From CAYUJH01 sp964394585 (GTDB taxonomy: Bacteria; Bacteroidota; Bacteroidia; Cytophagales; Flammeovirgaceae): a stretch of DNA of 17,966 nt. A model generated the notes under the pieces. That model was not told the origin of the DNA. It ran no database searches and saw only the letters and a program-made list of their open reading frames with translations. A program made the translations under genes and the position numbers. The stretch's first letter is position 1; every line of letters starts with the position of its first letter. This document shows, piece by piece, positions 6,594 through 15,797 of this stretch. The stretch lies in the NCBI GenBank assembly GCA_964394585.1, contig CAYMYI010000092.1:1-17966 (forward strand), in the 5' to 3' direction.

Positions 6594-8000
6594 ATGCGTA
6601 CCCCTTTCCTCTTTCTCCTGTTTTGTGCCCTGCTTGCAGGGAGCATACCCGATATTCAAGCCCAAACGGTTTCCGAAGATCAAGCTCTGCAATACATAAA
6701 AACAGGGAATACCCTGCGCGAAGCACAACAATACGAACGCGCAGAAGAAATGCTGAAAATTGGATTAGAGGCTACTAAAGGGAAAAATCGCTATTGGGAA
6801 GCTTCGGCAAACGAACTACTCGGAATGCTCTACCGCGATGTAAGCGATACCACAAAAGCCGTATTTTACATAAACGAAGCGCTAGACATTTACCGCGATT
6901 TACGCGTGGCTACTAGTGTTCGAGCCCTCACCGATATTCTGAATGGTATGCAAGGGAAGCCAGAACGATATGCAGGTATCGAAATAGGAGCAAAAGGCGT
7001 GAAATTGAGTGTAATTGCGGCTCGCCTCAATATCGAGGGGTTTTACCAATTTAAAATCTTACACGACGAATCAATCAACCCTAATATCGTTACCCTTGCC
7101 GATTCGGCAATTAACCAAGCTATCGAGGCTGTAAACCTATTTTTAAAGAAGGCCAAAGACGAATTCAAAATTTCAGAAGAACACATTTACCTAATTGGCA
7201 GTAGTGGCGTGCGCGAAGCGGCCCAACGTGCAAACCAACTCGCCTCTCTTACTCAACAGCTAAACGATGGAATTGAAAGCGATACCCAAGTGAAGTTTAT
7301 CACTGCCGAAGAAGAGGCGTTCCTGGTAATCCAAGGATCTACCCTGCCTAAATACCGTGCTATTTCGAGTACAGTAGATATTGGTAGTGGAAACACCAAA
7401 GGAGGGTTTGTACGTGGCATTGGTGGCGAACTGCTCGAGCCAATCACCTTTTCGTTCGGAACAGAAACATTAGTTCCATCAATTAAACAACGGCAGTTAA
7501 ATGGAGACATCAGCTACGATAGCGCTACCGTATTGGTGGGGAAGGAGATTCAGCAAGAAGTAGCCCGGGCATTTGCCATGAACTCCGGCTTGAAAACGCG
7601 TGCCATTGTGCATTTAGTAGGAGGTGTAGTATGGGCGGCTACTTCGTATATGTATCCAGAATCGGCACAGGAGTTATTCGTGCGTATATCACCTCGGCAT
7701 GTTCAGCAGTTTAAGCACTTGGCGATAGAATCGTACCAAAAAGCAACGAACCCTTCGCTCGAAGGCATTGCCGATAGCACCCTAAGGGCTATGGCACAGG
7801 CAAATATTCTACAAGCTCAAAAAGATTTTGGTAGAGAACAACTCATTGCCGGGCTCACCATTTTAGAGGCATTGCTCACTCAATACAGTCAAACCCCGCC
7901 TACAAAGCGGTTTATCTATGCTCGGCAAGGCTACATTGGCTGGATTACCGGGTATATCATGCGCGAAATTCGGCAAGAGTATGCACGCTTAGGAGAGTAA
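6594..8000 (+). CDS. exported TPR protein with Ppx/GppA-like (ASKHA) domain
   Basis: 468 residues. A signal peptide (about 1-24, ending IQAQ) is followed by helical TPR-like units (28-105) and then a Ppx/GppA-type actin-fold domain (126-465). Recognisable family landmarks are the phosphate-1 loop AGIEIGAKGVKLSVI (127-141), IGSSGVREAAQRA (201-213), FITAEEEAFLV (235-245), the phosphate-2 loop STVDIGSGNTKGGF (259-272) and HLVGGVVWA (340-348). Family enzymes hydrolyse polyphosphate or pppGpp in the cytoplasm. Here the acidic triad 239-241 matches the catalytic Glu region of E. coli PPX, and Asp262 is kept. The first loop, however, has Glu130 for Asp and lacks the GSNS pattern, and Lys269 stands where PPX has a key Glu (DIGGGSTE). 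Activity may be altered or lost. Export plus this fold is unusual. The downstream gene has its own promoter. Confidence 0.82.
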   Translation: MRTPFLFLLFCALLAGSIPDIQAQTVSEDQALQYIKTGNTLREAQQYERAEEMLKIGLEATKGKNRYWEASANELLGMLYRDVSDTTKAVFYINEALDIYRDLRVATSVRALTDILNGMQGKPERYAGIEIGAKGVKLSVIAARLNIEGFYQFKILHDESINPNIVTLADSAINQAIEAVNLFLKKAKDEFKISEEHIYLIGSSGVREAAQRANQLASLTQQLNDGIESDTQVKFITAEEEAFLVIQGSTLPKYRAISSTVDIGSGNTKGGFVRGIGGELLEPITFSFGTETLVPSIKQRQLNGDISYDSATVLVGKEIQQEVARAFAMNSGLKTRAIVHLVGGVVWAATSYMYPESAQELFVRISPRHVQQFKHLAIESYQKATNPSLEGIADSTLRAMAQANILQAQKDFGREQLIAGLTILEALLTQYSQTPPTKRFIYARQGYIGWITGYIMREIRQEYARLGE

Positions 8001-8027
8001 CGCTCTCCGCCTTCCTCGGCAAAATTG

Positions 8028-8035
8028 TATCTTTG
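8028..8035 (+). promoter_or_regulatory. -7 promoter element for the 180-residue protein gene
   Basis: TATCTTTG is an exact match to TAnnTTTG. It lies 25 bases before the TTG at 8061 and overlaps the start of the in-frame stop at 8037-8039 closely enough that translation must begin downstream of it, which supports the TTG start. No convincing -33 box. Confidence 0.5.
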
Positions 8036-8060
8036 GTAGTATTTACCAGCTATTGTACCC

Positions 8061-8603
8061 TTGAGAAGAACTTTGGCAAGCATAGCACTTTTCGCCACCT
8101 TGATCTTACCCCTGTTGGCTACTTTCGGATGGCTCCAATTTCAAAAATGGAGCCTGAAGCGTAGTGTAAAGCAACGGATGGTGCAATCGTTAAGAAAGAC
8201 CGACTTGCAATTTTTTGCGTTGACTACCAAAGAAGCAACGCAAAAGCTCCGCTGGGAACACGCTCAGGAGTTTGAGTACCAAGGAGCCATGTACGATGTA
8301 GTCTATAAAGAAACAACTCCCGATTCGCTCTATATTTGGTGTTGGTGGGATTCTGCCGAAAGCCACTTGCAGCAATCGTTAAACGAATGGGTGGAGTATC
8401 TGTGCCACCACCACCCGCAACGCCAACAGCAGCGTAAGCAGCTACTTAGCTTATATCAATCGCTTTATTGCGAATACCCTATCCCCATTCTATGGGAAAT
8501 GCGCAACATGCTACCCCAAAAAACTTCTAAGTTTCTCCTCACAGATGTAGAAGCGATCTCCCTCAAATTTCCCCCTTTACTCCCTCCACCAAAGGTCAGT
8601 TAA
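8061..8603 (+). CDS. small membrane-anchored protein of unknown function
   Basis: No known domain recognised. The frame is closed by a stop at 8037-8039 and has no ATG before residue 40, inside the mature part, so TTG at 8061 is the best start: it gives a positive N-terminus (RRT) and a hydrophobic segment (about 5-25) that serves as signal anchor or signal peptide. The rest (26-180) is soluble, with a conserved-looking core around 55-105: KEATQKLRWEH, EFEYQGAMYDVV and LYIWCWWD, then a helix rich in His and Gln (HHHPQRQQQRKQ) and a Pro-rich end. It precedes a TonB-dependent receptor gene by 250 bp, with a likely terminator between, so they may be functionally linked but are not clearly one operon. 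A role in metal or haem uptake would be a guess based on this neighbour only. Confidence 0.75.
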   Translation: MRRTLASIALFATLILPLLATFGWLQFQKWSLKRSVKQRMVQSLRKTDLQFFALTTKEATQKLRWEHAQEFEYQGAMYDVVYKETTPDSLYIWCWWDSAESHLQQSLNEWVEYLCHHHPQRQQQRKQLLSLYQSLYCEYPIPILWEMRNMLPQKTSKFLLTDVEAISLKFPPLLPPPKVS

Positions 8604-8638
8604 CTCCCATAGTATTTATTTAAGAGTGCATTTAAAAC

Positions 8639-8684
8639 TACAATATGCCTCTCATAAGAGAGAGTAGATTGTATGCATTTTTTT
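8639..8684 (+). terminator. possible terminator after the small membrane protein gene
   Basis: TACAAT (8639-8644) pairs with ATTGTA (8668-8673) and, across an internal loop, CTCTC (8649-8653) pairs with GAGAG (8658-8662). Seven T follow at 8678-8684. The interrupted stem makes it weaker than the other terminators here. Confidence 0.45.
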
Positions 8685-8853
8685 AAGGCTTATCCAAACG
8701 TGAAAAGAAAGCGTAGGTTGCAACGATTACTTTGAATGCCTACTGATTTTCATGGCGTTAGCTCCCTATTCTTTCGTTTGTTGCCATACTTTTCTAGGGA
8801 AAAGCCTGAAGGATTTCTCCTTTTACACATTCATCATAACCAATGAATTTATT

Positions 8854-11259
8854 ATGAAAAAGAGATTGCTATTTAGCTTACTAATGCTTTTGGGCACTCT
8901 ATCTGTATCAGCCCAAAATATCATAATCACCGATCAAGAAACACAGCAGCCCATTGCATCGGCAACATTGCTGAGTAAATCGCCTGCGAGCTTTGCCGTT
9001 ACCAATGTGAAAGGGATGGTTAATATCAGCGTTTTTCGAGGAGCAGAATCTATCCAGATTCGTTCTTTAGGTTATAAAACCGTAACAAAGAGCTATCAGC
9101 AACTTAGCTCGGAAGGGGGCATTGCCCTAGTACCCACTGGTGTAAACTTAGATGAAGTAGTAATTTCAGCTACTCGATGGCGCCAAACTGCCGATAATGT
9201 CCCTTCTAAAATAATTGCCATCACACCAGACGAGGTGGCTTTGCAAAACCCACAAACCACTGCCGATTTGCTAGGACTTTCTGGAAAGGTATTTATTCAA
9301 AAAAGCCAACAAGGCGGTGGTAGCCCTATGATACGGGGCTTTGCAACCAACCGACTTTTGTACACGGTAGACGGCGTACGCATGAATACCGCCATTTTTC
9401 GCTCTGGGAATATTCAAAACGTCATCAACTTAGATCCTTTTGCTACCGAACATACTGAAGTATTATTTGGCCCTAACTCTGTGATTTATGGTAGCGATGC
9501 CATTGGCGGGGTGATGAACTTTCAGACGCTCACGCCGCAGCTATCACCTACTGGCGAGGTACTCGTAAGTGGTAAAGCCGTAATGCGCTATGCTTCTGCT
9601 AACCAAGAAACCACTGGGCACTTCGATGTAAGCATCGGAGGAAAAAAATGGGCAAGTGTTACGAGTTTCAGCGCATGGGACTACGACCACCTGCGGCAAG
9701 GAAGCCACGGCCCCGACGATTACCTAAAACCTTATTTTATACAACGGGAAGACTCTATCGATCGGGTAGTTACCCAAGAAGACCCGCTGCTACAAATCCC
9801 TTCGGCATATTCGCAGATGAACCTTATGCAAAAGGTACGGTTTAAGCCTACCGAACACTGGGATTTCCAATACGGGTTTCATTATTCTACTACTTCGCCC
9901 TATGGGCGCTACGACCGGCACAACCGTATGCGAAATGGGCTACCACGCTACGCCGAGTGGGACTACGGGGCACAATCGTGGATGATGAACCAGCTCGCTG
10001 TATCGCATGCGGGAAACAATACCCTATACGACCACGCCACCCTGCGTTTGGCACATCAGCAATTTGAGGAAAGTCGTATCGATCGTTCACTCAATGCAAA
10101 CATGCGCAGTATACGTACCGAACAAGTAGATGCTTATTCGCTCAACCTCGATTTTGCCAAGCAACCTTCACAAAAGCATGTTACCTATTACGGTTTTGAG
10201 TATGTATGGAACGATGTAACCTCTTTAGGTACCGATGAAAATATTACGACAAACGAACGCAACAATGGACCTACACGCTACCCACAAGCCAGTTGGCACT
10301 CAGTGGCAGCATATTTACAACATTCGTATGAAGTAACTGAGCGGCTTACGTTACAAGCCGGGCTTCGGTATAACCAATTTAGCTTAGATGCCACATTCGA
10401 TACTACTTTTTACCCGTTTCCTTTTACTACAGCACAGCTAGAGAAAGGCGCACTTACCGGAAGTATTGGTGGGGTTTTTCGCCCAACAGAGCAATGGGTA
10501 GTAAGTGCAAATTTTGGCACAGCGTTTCGTTCGCCAAACGTAGACGACGTAGGCAAAGTATTCGATTCAGAACCAGGTGCTGTAGTAGTACCTAACCCCA
10601 ATTTACAAGCTGAAACCGCTTATAACTTTGATGTGGGCATCGCCAAAATTTTTGGAGAAATTGCTAAACTCGATATCACAGGATATTACACACATTTAGA
10701 CAACGCCTTAGTTAGGCGAAGCTTTTCGTTAAATGGGGAAACACAAATTATGTACGATGGCATCTTGAGCGATGTACAAGCCATCCAAAATGCAGCACAA
10801 GCGAACGTATACGGAATACAAGCAGGCTTAGAGATACACCTTCCTTCCGGGTTTCAATTTTCTACCGATGCCAACCTGCAAGTAGGAGAAGAAGAACTCG
10901 ATGATGGCTCTACGAGCACCTCTCGGCATGCAGCACCGTTCTTTGGCACTACTAGGCTTAGTTACCAAAAAGAAGGATTACAGCTTATGCTGTATGCTGA
11001 TTATCAGGGAGAGCGTTCATTTGAAGACCTTCCCGTAGAAGAGCAAGGGAAAGATGAAATCTATGCAAAAGATGAAAATAGCAATAATTATGCACCAGCC
11101 TGGTATACCGTAAATGTAAAAGCGCAATACCTGCTCAATACAAATTTTACGATAAATGCCGGTATGGAAAACCTAACTGACCAAAGATACCGCCCGTATA
11201 GCTCGGGCATTTCGGGGCCGGGCAGAAACTTCATTCTTTCGGTTACTGCTCGTTTCTAA
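8854..11259 (+). CDS. TonB-dependent outer-membrane receptor, haem/haemoglobin-receptor-like
   Basis: 801 residues from the ATG at 8854. That start gives a clean signal peptide (MKKRLLFSLLMLLGTLSVSAQ); the frame is open back to an ATG at 8752, but those 34 residues would bury the signal. Order: signal (1-21), carboxypeptidase-regulatory-like beta-sandwich (22-105), plug (about 108-235), then a 22-strand barrel ending in the aromatic FILSVTARF. The plug text GGGSPMIRGFATNRLLYTVDG, MNTAIFRSGNIQNV and EVLFGPNSVIYGSDAIGGV closely follows haem/haemoglobin-type receptors, and the barrel has FRSPN (558-562) and NPNL (580-584), the counterparts of the FRAP and NPDL boxes. Ligand import would draw on TonB-ExbBD, not present here. 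FRAP/NPXL-like boxes also occur in siderophore receptors, so haem is the leading but unproven substrate. Confidence 0.9.
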   Translation: MKKRLLFSLLMLLGTLSVSAQNIIITDQETQQPIASATLLSKSPASFAVTNVKGMVNISVFRGAESIQIRSLGYKTVTKSYQQLSSEGGIALVPTGVNLDEVVISATRWRQTADNVPSKIIAITPDEVALQNPQTTADLLGLSGKVFIQKSQQGGGSPMIRGFATNRLLYTVDGVRMNTAIFRSGNIQNVINLDPFATEHTEVLFGPNSVIYGSDAIGGVMNFQTLTPQLSPTGEVLVSGKAVMRYASANQETTGHFDVSIGGKKWASVTSFSAWDYDHLRQGSHGPDDYLKPYFIQREDSIDRVVTQEDPLLQIPSAYSQMNLMQKVRFKPTEHWDFQYGFHYSTTSPYGRYDRHNRMRNGLPRYAEWDYGAQSWMMNQLAVSHAGNNTLYDHATLRLAHQQFEESRIDRSLNANMRSIRTEQVDAYSLNLDFAKQPSQKHVTYYGFEYVWNDVTSLGTDENITTNERNNGPTRYPQASWHSVAAYLQHSYEVTERLTLQAGLRYNQFSLDATFDTTFYPFPFTTAQLEKGALTGSIGGVFRPTEQWVVSANFGTAFRSPNVDDVGKVFDSEPGAVVVPNPNLQAETAYNFDVGIAKIFGEIAKLDITGYYTHLDNALVRRSFSLNGETQIMYDGILSDVQAIQNAAQANVYGIQAGLEIHLPSGFQFSTDANLQVGEEELDDGSTSTSRHAAPFFGTTRLSYQKEGLQLMLYADYQGERSFEDLPVEEQGKDEIYAKDENSNNYAPAWYTVNVKAQYLLNTNFTINAGMENLTDQRYRPYSSGISGPGRNFILSVTARF

Positions 11260-11282
11260 AGAGATTTCACTCAATAAAACAG

Positions 11283-11322
11283 AAGCGAGTCGTTACTTTT
11301 AAAAAACGGCTCGCTTTTTTTT
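11283..11322 (+). terminator. intrinsic terminator of the TonB-dependent receptor gene
   Basis: AAGCGAGTCGTT (11283-11294) pairs with AACGGCTCGCTT (11305-11316), with one G-T wobble, followed by eight T. It begins 24 bases after the stop codon. Confidence 0.9.
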
Positions 11323-11386
11323 AAGGAGGTCAGCCCATCATTTTTTTCAACATTTCTTATATCGCTTTTTCAGAAAAGTATTGAAA

Positions 11387-11402
11387 GACTTACTTTTAAG
11401 TC
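11387..11402. repeat. inverted repeat upstream of the DUF5723-like gene
   Basis: GACTTA, loop CTTT, TAAGTC: six perfect pairs centred about 40 bases before the ATG at 11434. A run of five T follows shortly after (AGTTTTTG), but the stem is AT-rich and no gene ends just before it, so an operator or leader structure is as likely as a terminator. Confidence 0.3.
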
Positions 11403-11433
11403 AGTTTTTGCTACAAATCTATTCACTTACAAC

Positions 11434-12996
11434 ATGAATTCCCGAATACTATTCCAAACACTGGTATGCTTATGTTGCCTTACTACAACAGCTATAGCGC
11501 AAGAATTAAGCAACTACAATGCAACCGGGCGAGGCGGGGTTGCTACTACCTTTGCTACCGATTACCAAACAGTAGGGATCAACCCGGCTAACTTAGCATT
11601 TCAAAAAAGTTTCCGCGACCCTACCTATACCTTTGGTTTATCTGAGTTTAACACAACTATTTTCGCCGAAGCACTTCAGCGTACTGAGTTGCTCAATGCT
11701 ATTTTTCGTTCTTCAAATCAAAAGTATAATTTTCAAACATATGACGAGAAGGCTGAAGCTGCCGATAAAATTGCGAATAGCAATGTGTCGCTCAACATGG
11801 ATGCCCTAATTTTTGGTGCTAGTGCCCGGCTTAAAGGAGGGCACAACATAGGTTTTGCCATCCGCGATCGCATTCAGTTTTTCACTACGATTAACCAAAA
11901 CACTGCTGAAATTGCTTTCCTGGGTTACAATGCCGGGTATTTCCCCGAGCTCCTACTCTCTAACGGAGAGGCTATCCTGAACCCACGGAATGCTCAAAAT
12001 GACCTTCCGCCACTTTCCGAAGAAGTTCAGCAACAAGTAGTATTAGGGGGGTATCTCAGTTTTCCGGATAGTGCACAAACGTATTCTGAAATCATGGAAG
12101 GATCTCGTATTTCCAGTTCGTGGTATCGGGAGTATAATATAAGTTATGGCAGAAAACTCTTCGAATCGTATGACTTTACGTTGTTTGCCGGCGTAGGCGT
12201 AAAGCTTATTCGCGGTTTTCTTCTCATCGATGTGGATGCACAAAATAACACGTTAGATCCTTCTATTATTTCAATTTCACCAACGTTTGGGGTCGATTTT
12301 GGCGAAGGTGATGGAACTACCCCACAAAGCCCTACATTTCAGCCTCCGCAAGATGTTTCCACTTTTCGTAGAGTTCTTTTCCCCCGAAAAGTAGGTGGGG
12401 GATATGGGTTTGATTTTGGACTTACCGCTGTAATCAAACAAAATTTATATATTGGAGCCGCGCTCAATAATATCGGTACAATCCGATGGGACGGAAACGT
12501 ATATCAAGTCAACGACGGTCAGTTAGTTAATTTTGCTGGTGCAGGGCTTGATAATTACAACATTTTTGCGGCAACTGAAGGCGCTTTTCAATTTGCCGGC
12601 GACCAATCGCCCCTACGTTGGGAAGGAATCAATGAGATTGACGAGCCACTTCCTAGCACTTTACGAGTAGGTGCCAGTTATGAGTTTTTTCGCACATTTC
12701 ATATAGGGTTCGATGTGGTAGCCCCCCTCAACAAAGTAGGAGGTAACTTAGAAAATACGCTTTGGGCAATCGGTGGCGACTTTCGCCCTAGCAAACTATT
12801 CCGAATTTCCACAGGACTTAATGCCGGTGGCAATAATGGGGGGAGCATCAACTTCCCCGTAGGAGTTACCTACATCGCTCGGAAAGGATTTTATGAAGCG
12901 GGGATTTCTACCCGCGACATCACTACATATTTCGCCAATATTGGCGATGGTAGTACCTTTTCGTTCGCACTTGGCTTTTTAAGACTTAAAATTTAA
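11434..12996 (+). CDS. outer-membrane beta-barrel protein, DUF5723-like
   Basis: 520 residues with a signal peptide (1-23, ending AIAQ). The mature start, ELSNYNATGRGGVATTFATDYQTVGINPANLAF, is the pattern of Bacteroidota porin-like proteins in the DUF5723 family and resembles FadL/PorV-type barrels, in which the N-terminus lists a glycine-rich turn and an NPA/NPAN motif. Further along, alternating hydrophobic strands end in the aromatic or aliphatic barrel strand FSFALGFLRLKI. A strand-rich centre includes VGGGYGFDFGLTAVI and LYIGAALNNIG. The family has no established function; transport or a structural role in the outer membrane is presumed. There are no cysteines outside the signal and no C-terminal type IX sorting domain. 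It precedes the phosphatase gene by 129 bp on the same strand, so read-through is possible. Confidence 0.75.
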   Translation: MNSRILFQTLVCLCCLTTTAIAQELSNYNATGRGGVATTFATDYQTVGINPANLAFQKSFRDPTYTFGLSEFNTTIFAEALQRTELLNAIFRSSNQKYNFQTYDEKAEAADKIANSNVSLNMDALIFGASARLKGGHNIGFAIRDRIQFFTTINQNTAEIAFLGYNAGYFPELLLSNGEAILNPRNAQNDLPPLSEEVQQQVVLGGYLSFPDSAQTYSEIMEGSRISSSWYREYNISYGRKLFESYDFTLFAGVGVKLIRGFLLIDVDAQNNTLDPSIISISPTFGVDFGEGDGTTPQSPTFQPPQDVSTFRRVLFPRKVGGGYGFDFGLTAVIKQNLYIGAALNNIGTIRWDGNVYQVNDGQLVNFAGAGLDNYNIFAATEGAFQFAGDQSPLRWEGINEIDEPLPSTLRVGASYEFFRTFHIGFDVVAPLNKVGGNLENTLWAIGGDFRPSKLFRISTGLNAGGNNGGSINFPVGVTYIARKGFYEAGISTRDITTYFANIGDGSTFSFALGFLRLKI

Positions 12997-13125
12997 TTGC
13001 TTTTAAAATATTTTTTCAAAAAAACGTTCTTAAAAAGAAGTTAAAAATAAATGTAAATTTTGTAACTTTCCTAGAGAATAGTTTCTAGCTTAAGATGATT
13101 TTTATGTGAAAATGAAGACGAAGGT

Positions 13126-15780
13126 ATGATGAATGAAATCCCTACAATCAGTTTAAAAATGTTACTTATGATTTCTTTCATAAGTGTATGGGGATTTTTA
13201 CTACCTACCGATTCTTTAGATGTTTCTGATGCTAAACGTTTCTCGGTGATTAATGATACTACAGAAGAAATCAGTAATCTTCTGAAAGACGCCCAAAAGA
13301 AAATTGACCAAGGGCAGCTCGATGAGGCTATGACACTGGTCGAAAAAGCACTTTCCCTCTCAGAACAATCTTCATTTAAAGAAGGCACGGTTAAGTCGTA
13401 TATCATGATGGGAAGTATCTTCAGAGTTAAACGCGAGTTTCCCAAAGCGCTTGACTACTACCTAAAAGCAAACCAGATTGTTAACACCCTTTCTGACGAT
13501 GCCCTATCATTCTATGTATACCGTGAAACTGCCGGCCTATATCAAGATTGGAACGTAACCGAAAAGGCAATCGAAAACTATCAAGCAGCCCTCCCCCTCA
13601 GTAAAAAACTTGATAAGTCTTCTTATGTAAAAACCATGCAGGTTTTAGGGTATTTACACCAGCAAACCGGCGACTTTGAAAATACCATAAAGTATTTTGA
13701 GCAACTAGCCGATTTCTATAGAACAGATAACGATAACGCAGGCTTAGTATCCACACTTAGTAGAATGTCAAGTGTATACTTATCGCAAGCTAAATACACC
13801 GAAGCACTCGATTTGAACGAAGAAATCCTAGAAATCAAAAAGCAAGAAGGGGACGAAAATAGCATCTCTAAGCAACTGAACGAAATTGGGTTCATCTTAC
13901 GGCAACTCAACCGGGATAACGAAGCCCTTCGCAATTTTCAAGAAGCCCTTAATATACAACGGAAACTAGGCAAACCCGATATTGAAAATACCTCTTTAAT
14001 TATTAATATGGCGGTAATTAACCAACGCCAACGTAATTTCGATAAAGCAATTCAGCTATACGAAGAAGCACAACAAATCTTTGAAGATGCAGAAAGACCT
14101 GCCGACGCCGCCAATATGCATATTTATCTAGCCGCAACTTACTATGGCATTGGCGATTATACCAAAGCTCGTCGGGCTTCAGAAGAGGCAATCAAGCATG
14201 CTGAAGAAACCGATGATTTGCCCCTCATGGAGAAAGCCTATAACCGCCTTTCTAGTATTTACGAAAAACAAGGAAATACTCGGAGTGCCTTGGACGCGTA
14301 TAAAAAGTATATTCGGGTAAAAGAGCGGGTGTTTGATCAGGAAAAACAAAGCCTTAGCCAAACTACTGCTAACCAGCTAGATGCCGAAAAACAAGAAAAG
14401 CGTCTAAAATTGCTTATCGTTGACCAAGAACTTAAAAATGTAGAGCTAGAAAAGCTTGAAATGCAAAAGCAAAAGCAAGCACAAGATTTAGAGATGAAAG
14501 AGCAACAGCTCACATTACTTAAGCAACAGCAGGAACTCCAACAAGCTAAAATTAAAGCCGAGCAGTTAGAAAAGCAGCGGGTTGCTCAAGCTCTTCGCCT
14601 TGCCGAAGAAGAACTCGAAGCCGAGAAAAGTCGCCAAGAAATTGAAGAGCTACAACGTGAGCAAGAACTCCGCGATTTAGCCTTAAAGCAAAAGGAATTA
14701 GAAGAAAAAGAGAAAGAAAAAACGATCAAACTCCTCGAAAGCGAAACAAAACTCCTAACTCAAGAAAGTGAACTTCAACGAATCCGCTTAGAAGAGGAAA
14801 AACGTTTACGGCTATATGGTATTGGCATTATTGGTCTATTCGTAGCAGTGCTCGTACTTATTATTGCGGGTTATATTGGTAAGCAAAGAGCCAATGCTAA
14901 ATTGGCACGCCAAAACATCGAAATCACCGAGCAAAAGAAAGAAATAGAAACAACGGCTTCCAAACTAGAAATGGCAAACAAAGCCATTGCAGCTCAAAAA
15001 GAAGAGCTAGAGTTTAAAAACATTCGGCTTACCGATAGCATTGTATACGCAAAGCGCATTCAAAATGCTATCTTGCCTTTAGCAGAAAACATCAATCGGG
15101 TATTTGCCGATCACTTCTGTATTTTCCGTCCTAAAGATATGGTTTCCGGTGATTTCTATTGGTTTACTACACTAGAAAATAAAACTTTCTTCGCAGTAGT
15201 AGATTGTACAGGGCACGGAGTACCCGGAGCATTTATGTCGATGATTGGCAATACACTACTTAATCAAATTGTAAAAGAACAAGGTATTTACGAGCCTCAT
15301 CGTATTTTGGAAGCACTTCACTATAATGTAAGAGATGCACTACGACAAAGAACCTCTGAAAATGTAGATGGCATGGACGTAGGAATCTGTTGTATAGAAA
15401 AATGGGAAGATGGTGTGATTAGCCTTCAGTTCAGTGGAGCTAAATGTCCATTATTACTCGTGCACAACAATAAATTAGAGTACATTCGTGGCGACCGCAA
15501 GTCCATTGGAGGATGGCAAAAGGATAAAACACATGATTTTACTCCCCATAGTTTGCAAGTGGAAGAAGGCGATTTAATTTACCTAACTACCGATGGGATA
15601 ATCGATATTGCCAATCAGTACCGCAAGCGCTTTGGGCGGCGCAACCTCCGCGATTTCATTTTTGAAAACCGCCATTTATCTCTAACTGAGCAAAAAAATA
15701 AATTAGAAAATTTGATAGATCAGTATCAATCAGGGGCAGACCAACGCGATGATATTACATTTGTAGCTCTTAAAGTTTAA
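13126..15780 (+). CDS. transmembrane TPR/coiled-coil PP2C (SpoIIE) phosphatase, SiaA-like
   Basis: 884 residues. Order: N-terminal hydrophobic signal or anchor (about 11-27), around nine TPRs (45-400), a long Lys/Glu/Gln-rich coiled coil (405-562), one transmembrane helix (about 563-585, GIGIIGLFVAVLVLIIAGYIG) followed by KQRANAK (positive inside), a second coiled coil (590-640) and a SpoIIE/PP2C serine-threonine phosphatase domain (640-884). Metal-binding Asp residues are present: Asp693 in VVDCTGHGVPGAFMS, Asp751 in DGMD, Asp823 in TTDGIID, and Asp875-Asp876 in QRDDITFVAL. The likely topology is TPRs in the periplasm sensing a protein or envelope state, with the phosphatase in the cytoplasm. 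SiaB-like kinase follows after 17 bp, so it is the likely opposing partner. Start ATG at 13126 or 13129; GAAGG stands just before. A hairpin-like CTAGAGA/TTTCTAG lies in the leader (13071-13088). Confidence 0.93.
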   Translation: MMNEIPTISLKMLLMISFISVWGFLLPTDSLDVSDAKRFSVINDTTEEISNLLKDAQKKIDQGQLDEAMTLVEKALSLSEQSSFKEGTVKSYIMMGSIFRVKREFPKALDYYLKANQIVNTLSDDALSFYVYRETAGLYQDWNVTEKAIENYQAALPLSKKLDKSSYVKTMQVLGYLHQQTGDFENTIKYFEQLADFYRTDNDNAGLVSTLSRMSSVYLSQAKYTEALDLNEEILEIKKQEGDENSISKQLNEIGFILRQLNRDNEALRNFQEALNIQRKLGKPDIENTSLIINMAVINQRQRNFDKAIQLYEEAQQIFEDAERPADAANMHIYLAATYYGIGDYTKARRASEEAIKHAEETDDLPLMEKAYNRLSSIYEKQGNTRSALDAYKKYIRVKERVFDQEKQSLSQTTANQLDAEKQEKRLKLLIVDQELKNVELEKLEMQKQKQAQDLEMKEQQLTLLKQQQELQQAKIKAEQLEKQRVAQALRLAEEELEAEKSRQEIEELQREQELRDLALKQKELEEKEKEKTIKLLESETKLLTQESELQRIRLEEEKRLRLYGIGIIGLFVAVLVLIIAGYIGKQRANAKLARQNIEITEQKKEIETTASKLEMANKAIAAQKEELEFKNIRLTDSIVYAKRIQNAILPLAENINRVFADHFCIFRPKDMVSGDFYWFTTLENKTFFAVVDCTGHGVPGAFMSMIGNTLLNQIVKEQGIYEPHRILEALHYNVRDALRQRTSENVDGMDVGICCIEKWEDGVISLQFSGAKCPLLLVHNNKLEYIRGDRKSIGGWQKDKTHDFTPHSLQVEEGDLIYLTTDGIIDIANQYRKRFGRRNLRDFIFENRHLSLTEQKNKLENLIDQYQSGADQRDDITFVALKV

Positions 15781-15797
15781 CTAAGTAAAAAAATACG

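Noticed and set aside
9648..10090. Small reading frames inside the TonB-dependent receptor gene
   Set aside because: They are rich in Arg, Pro and Ser as out-of-frame translations of a coding region usually are, and overlap conserved receptor sequence.
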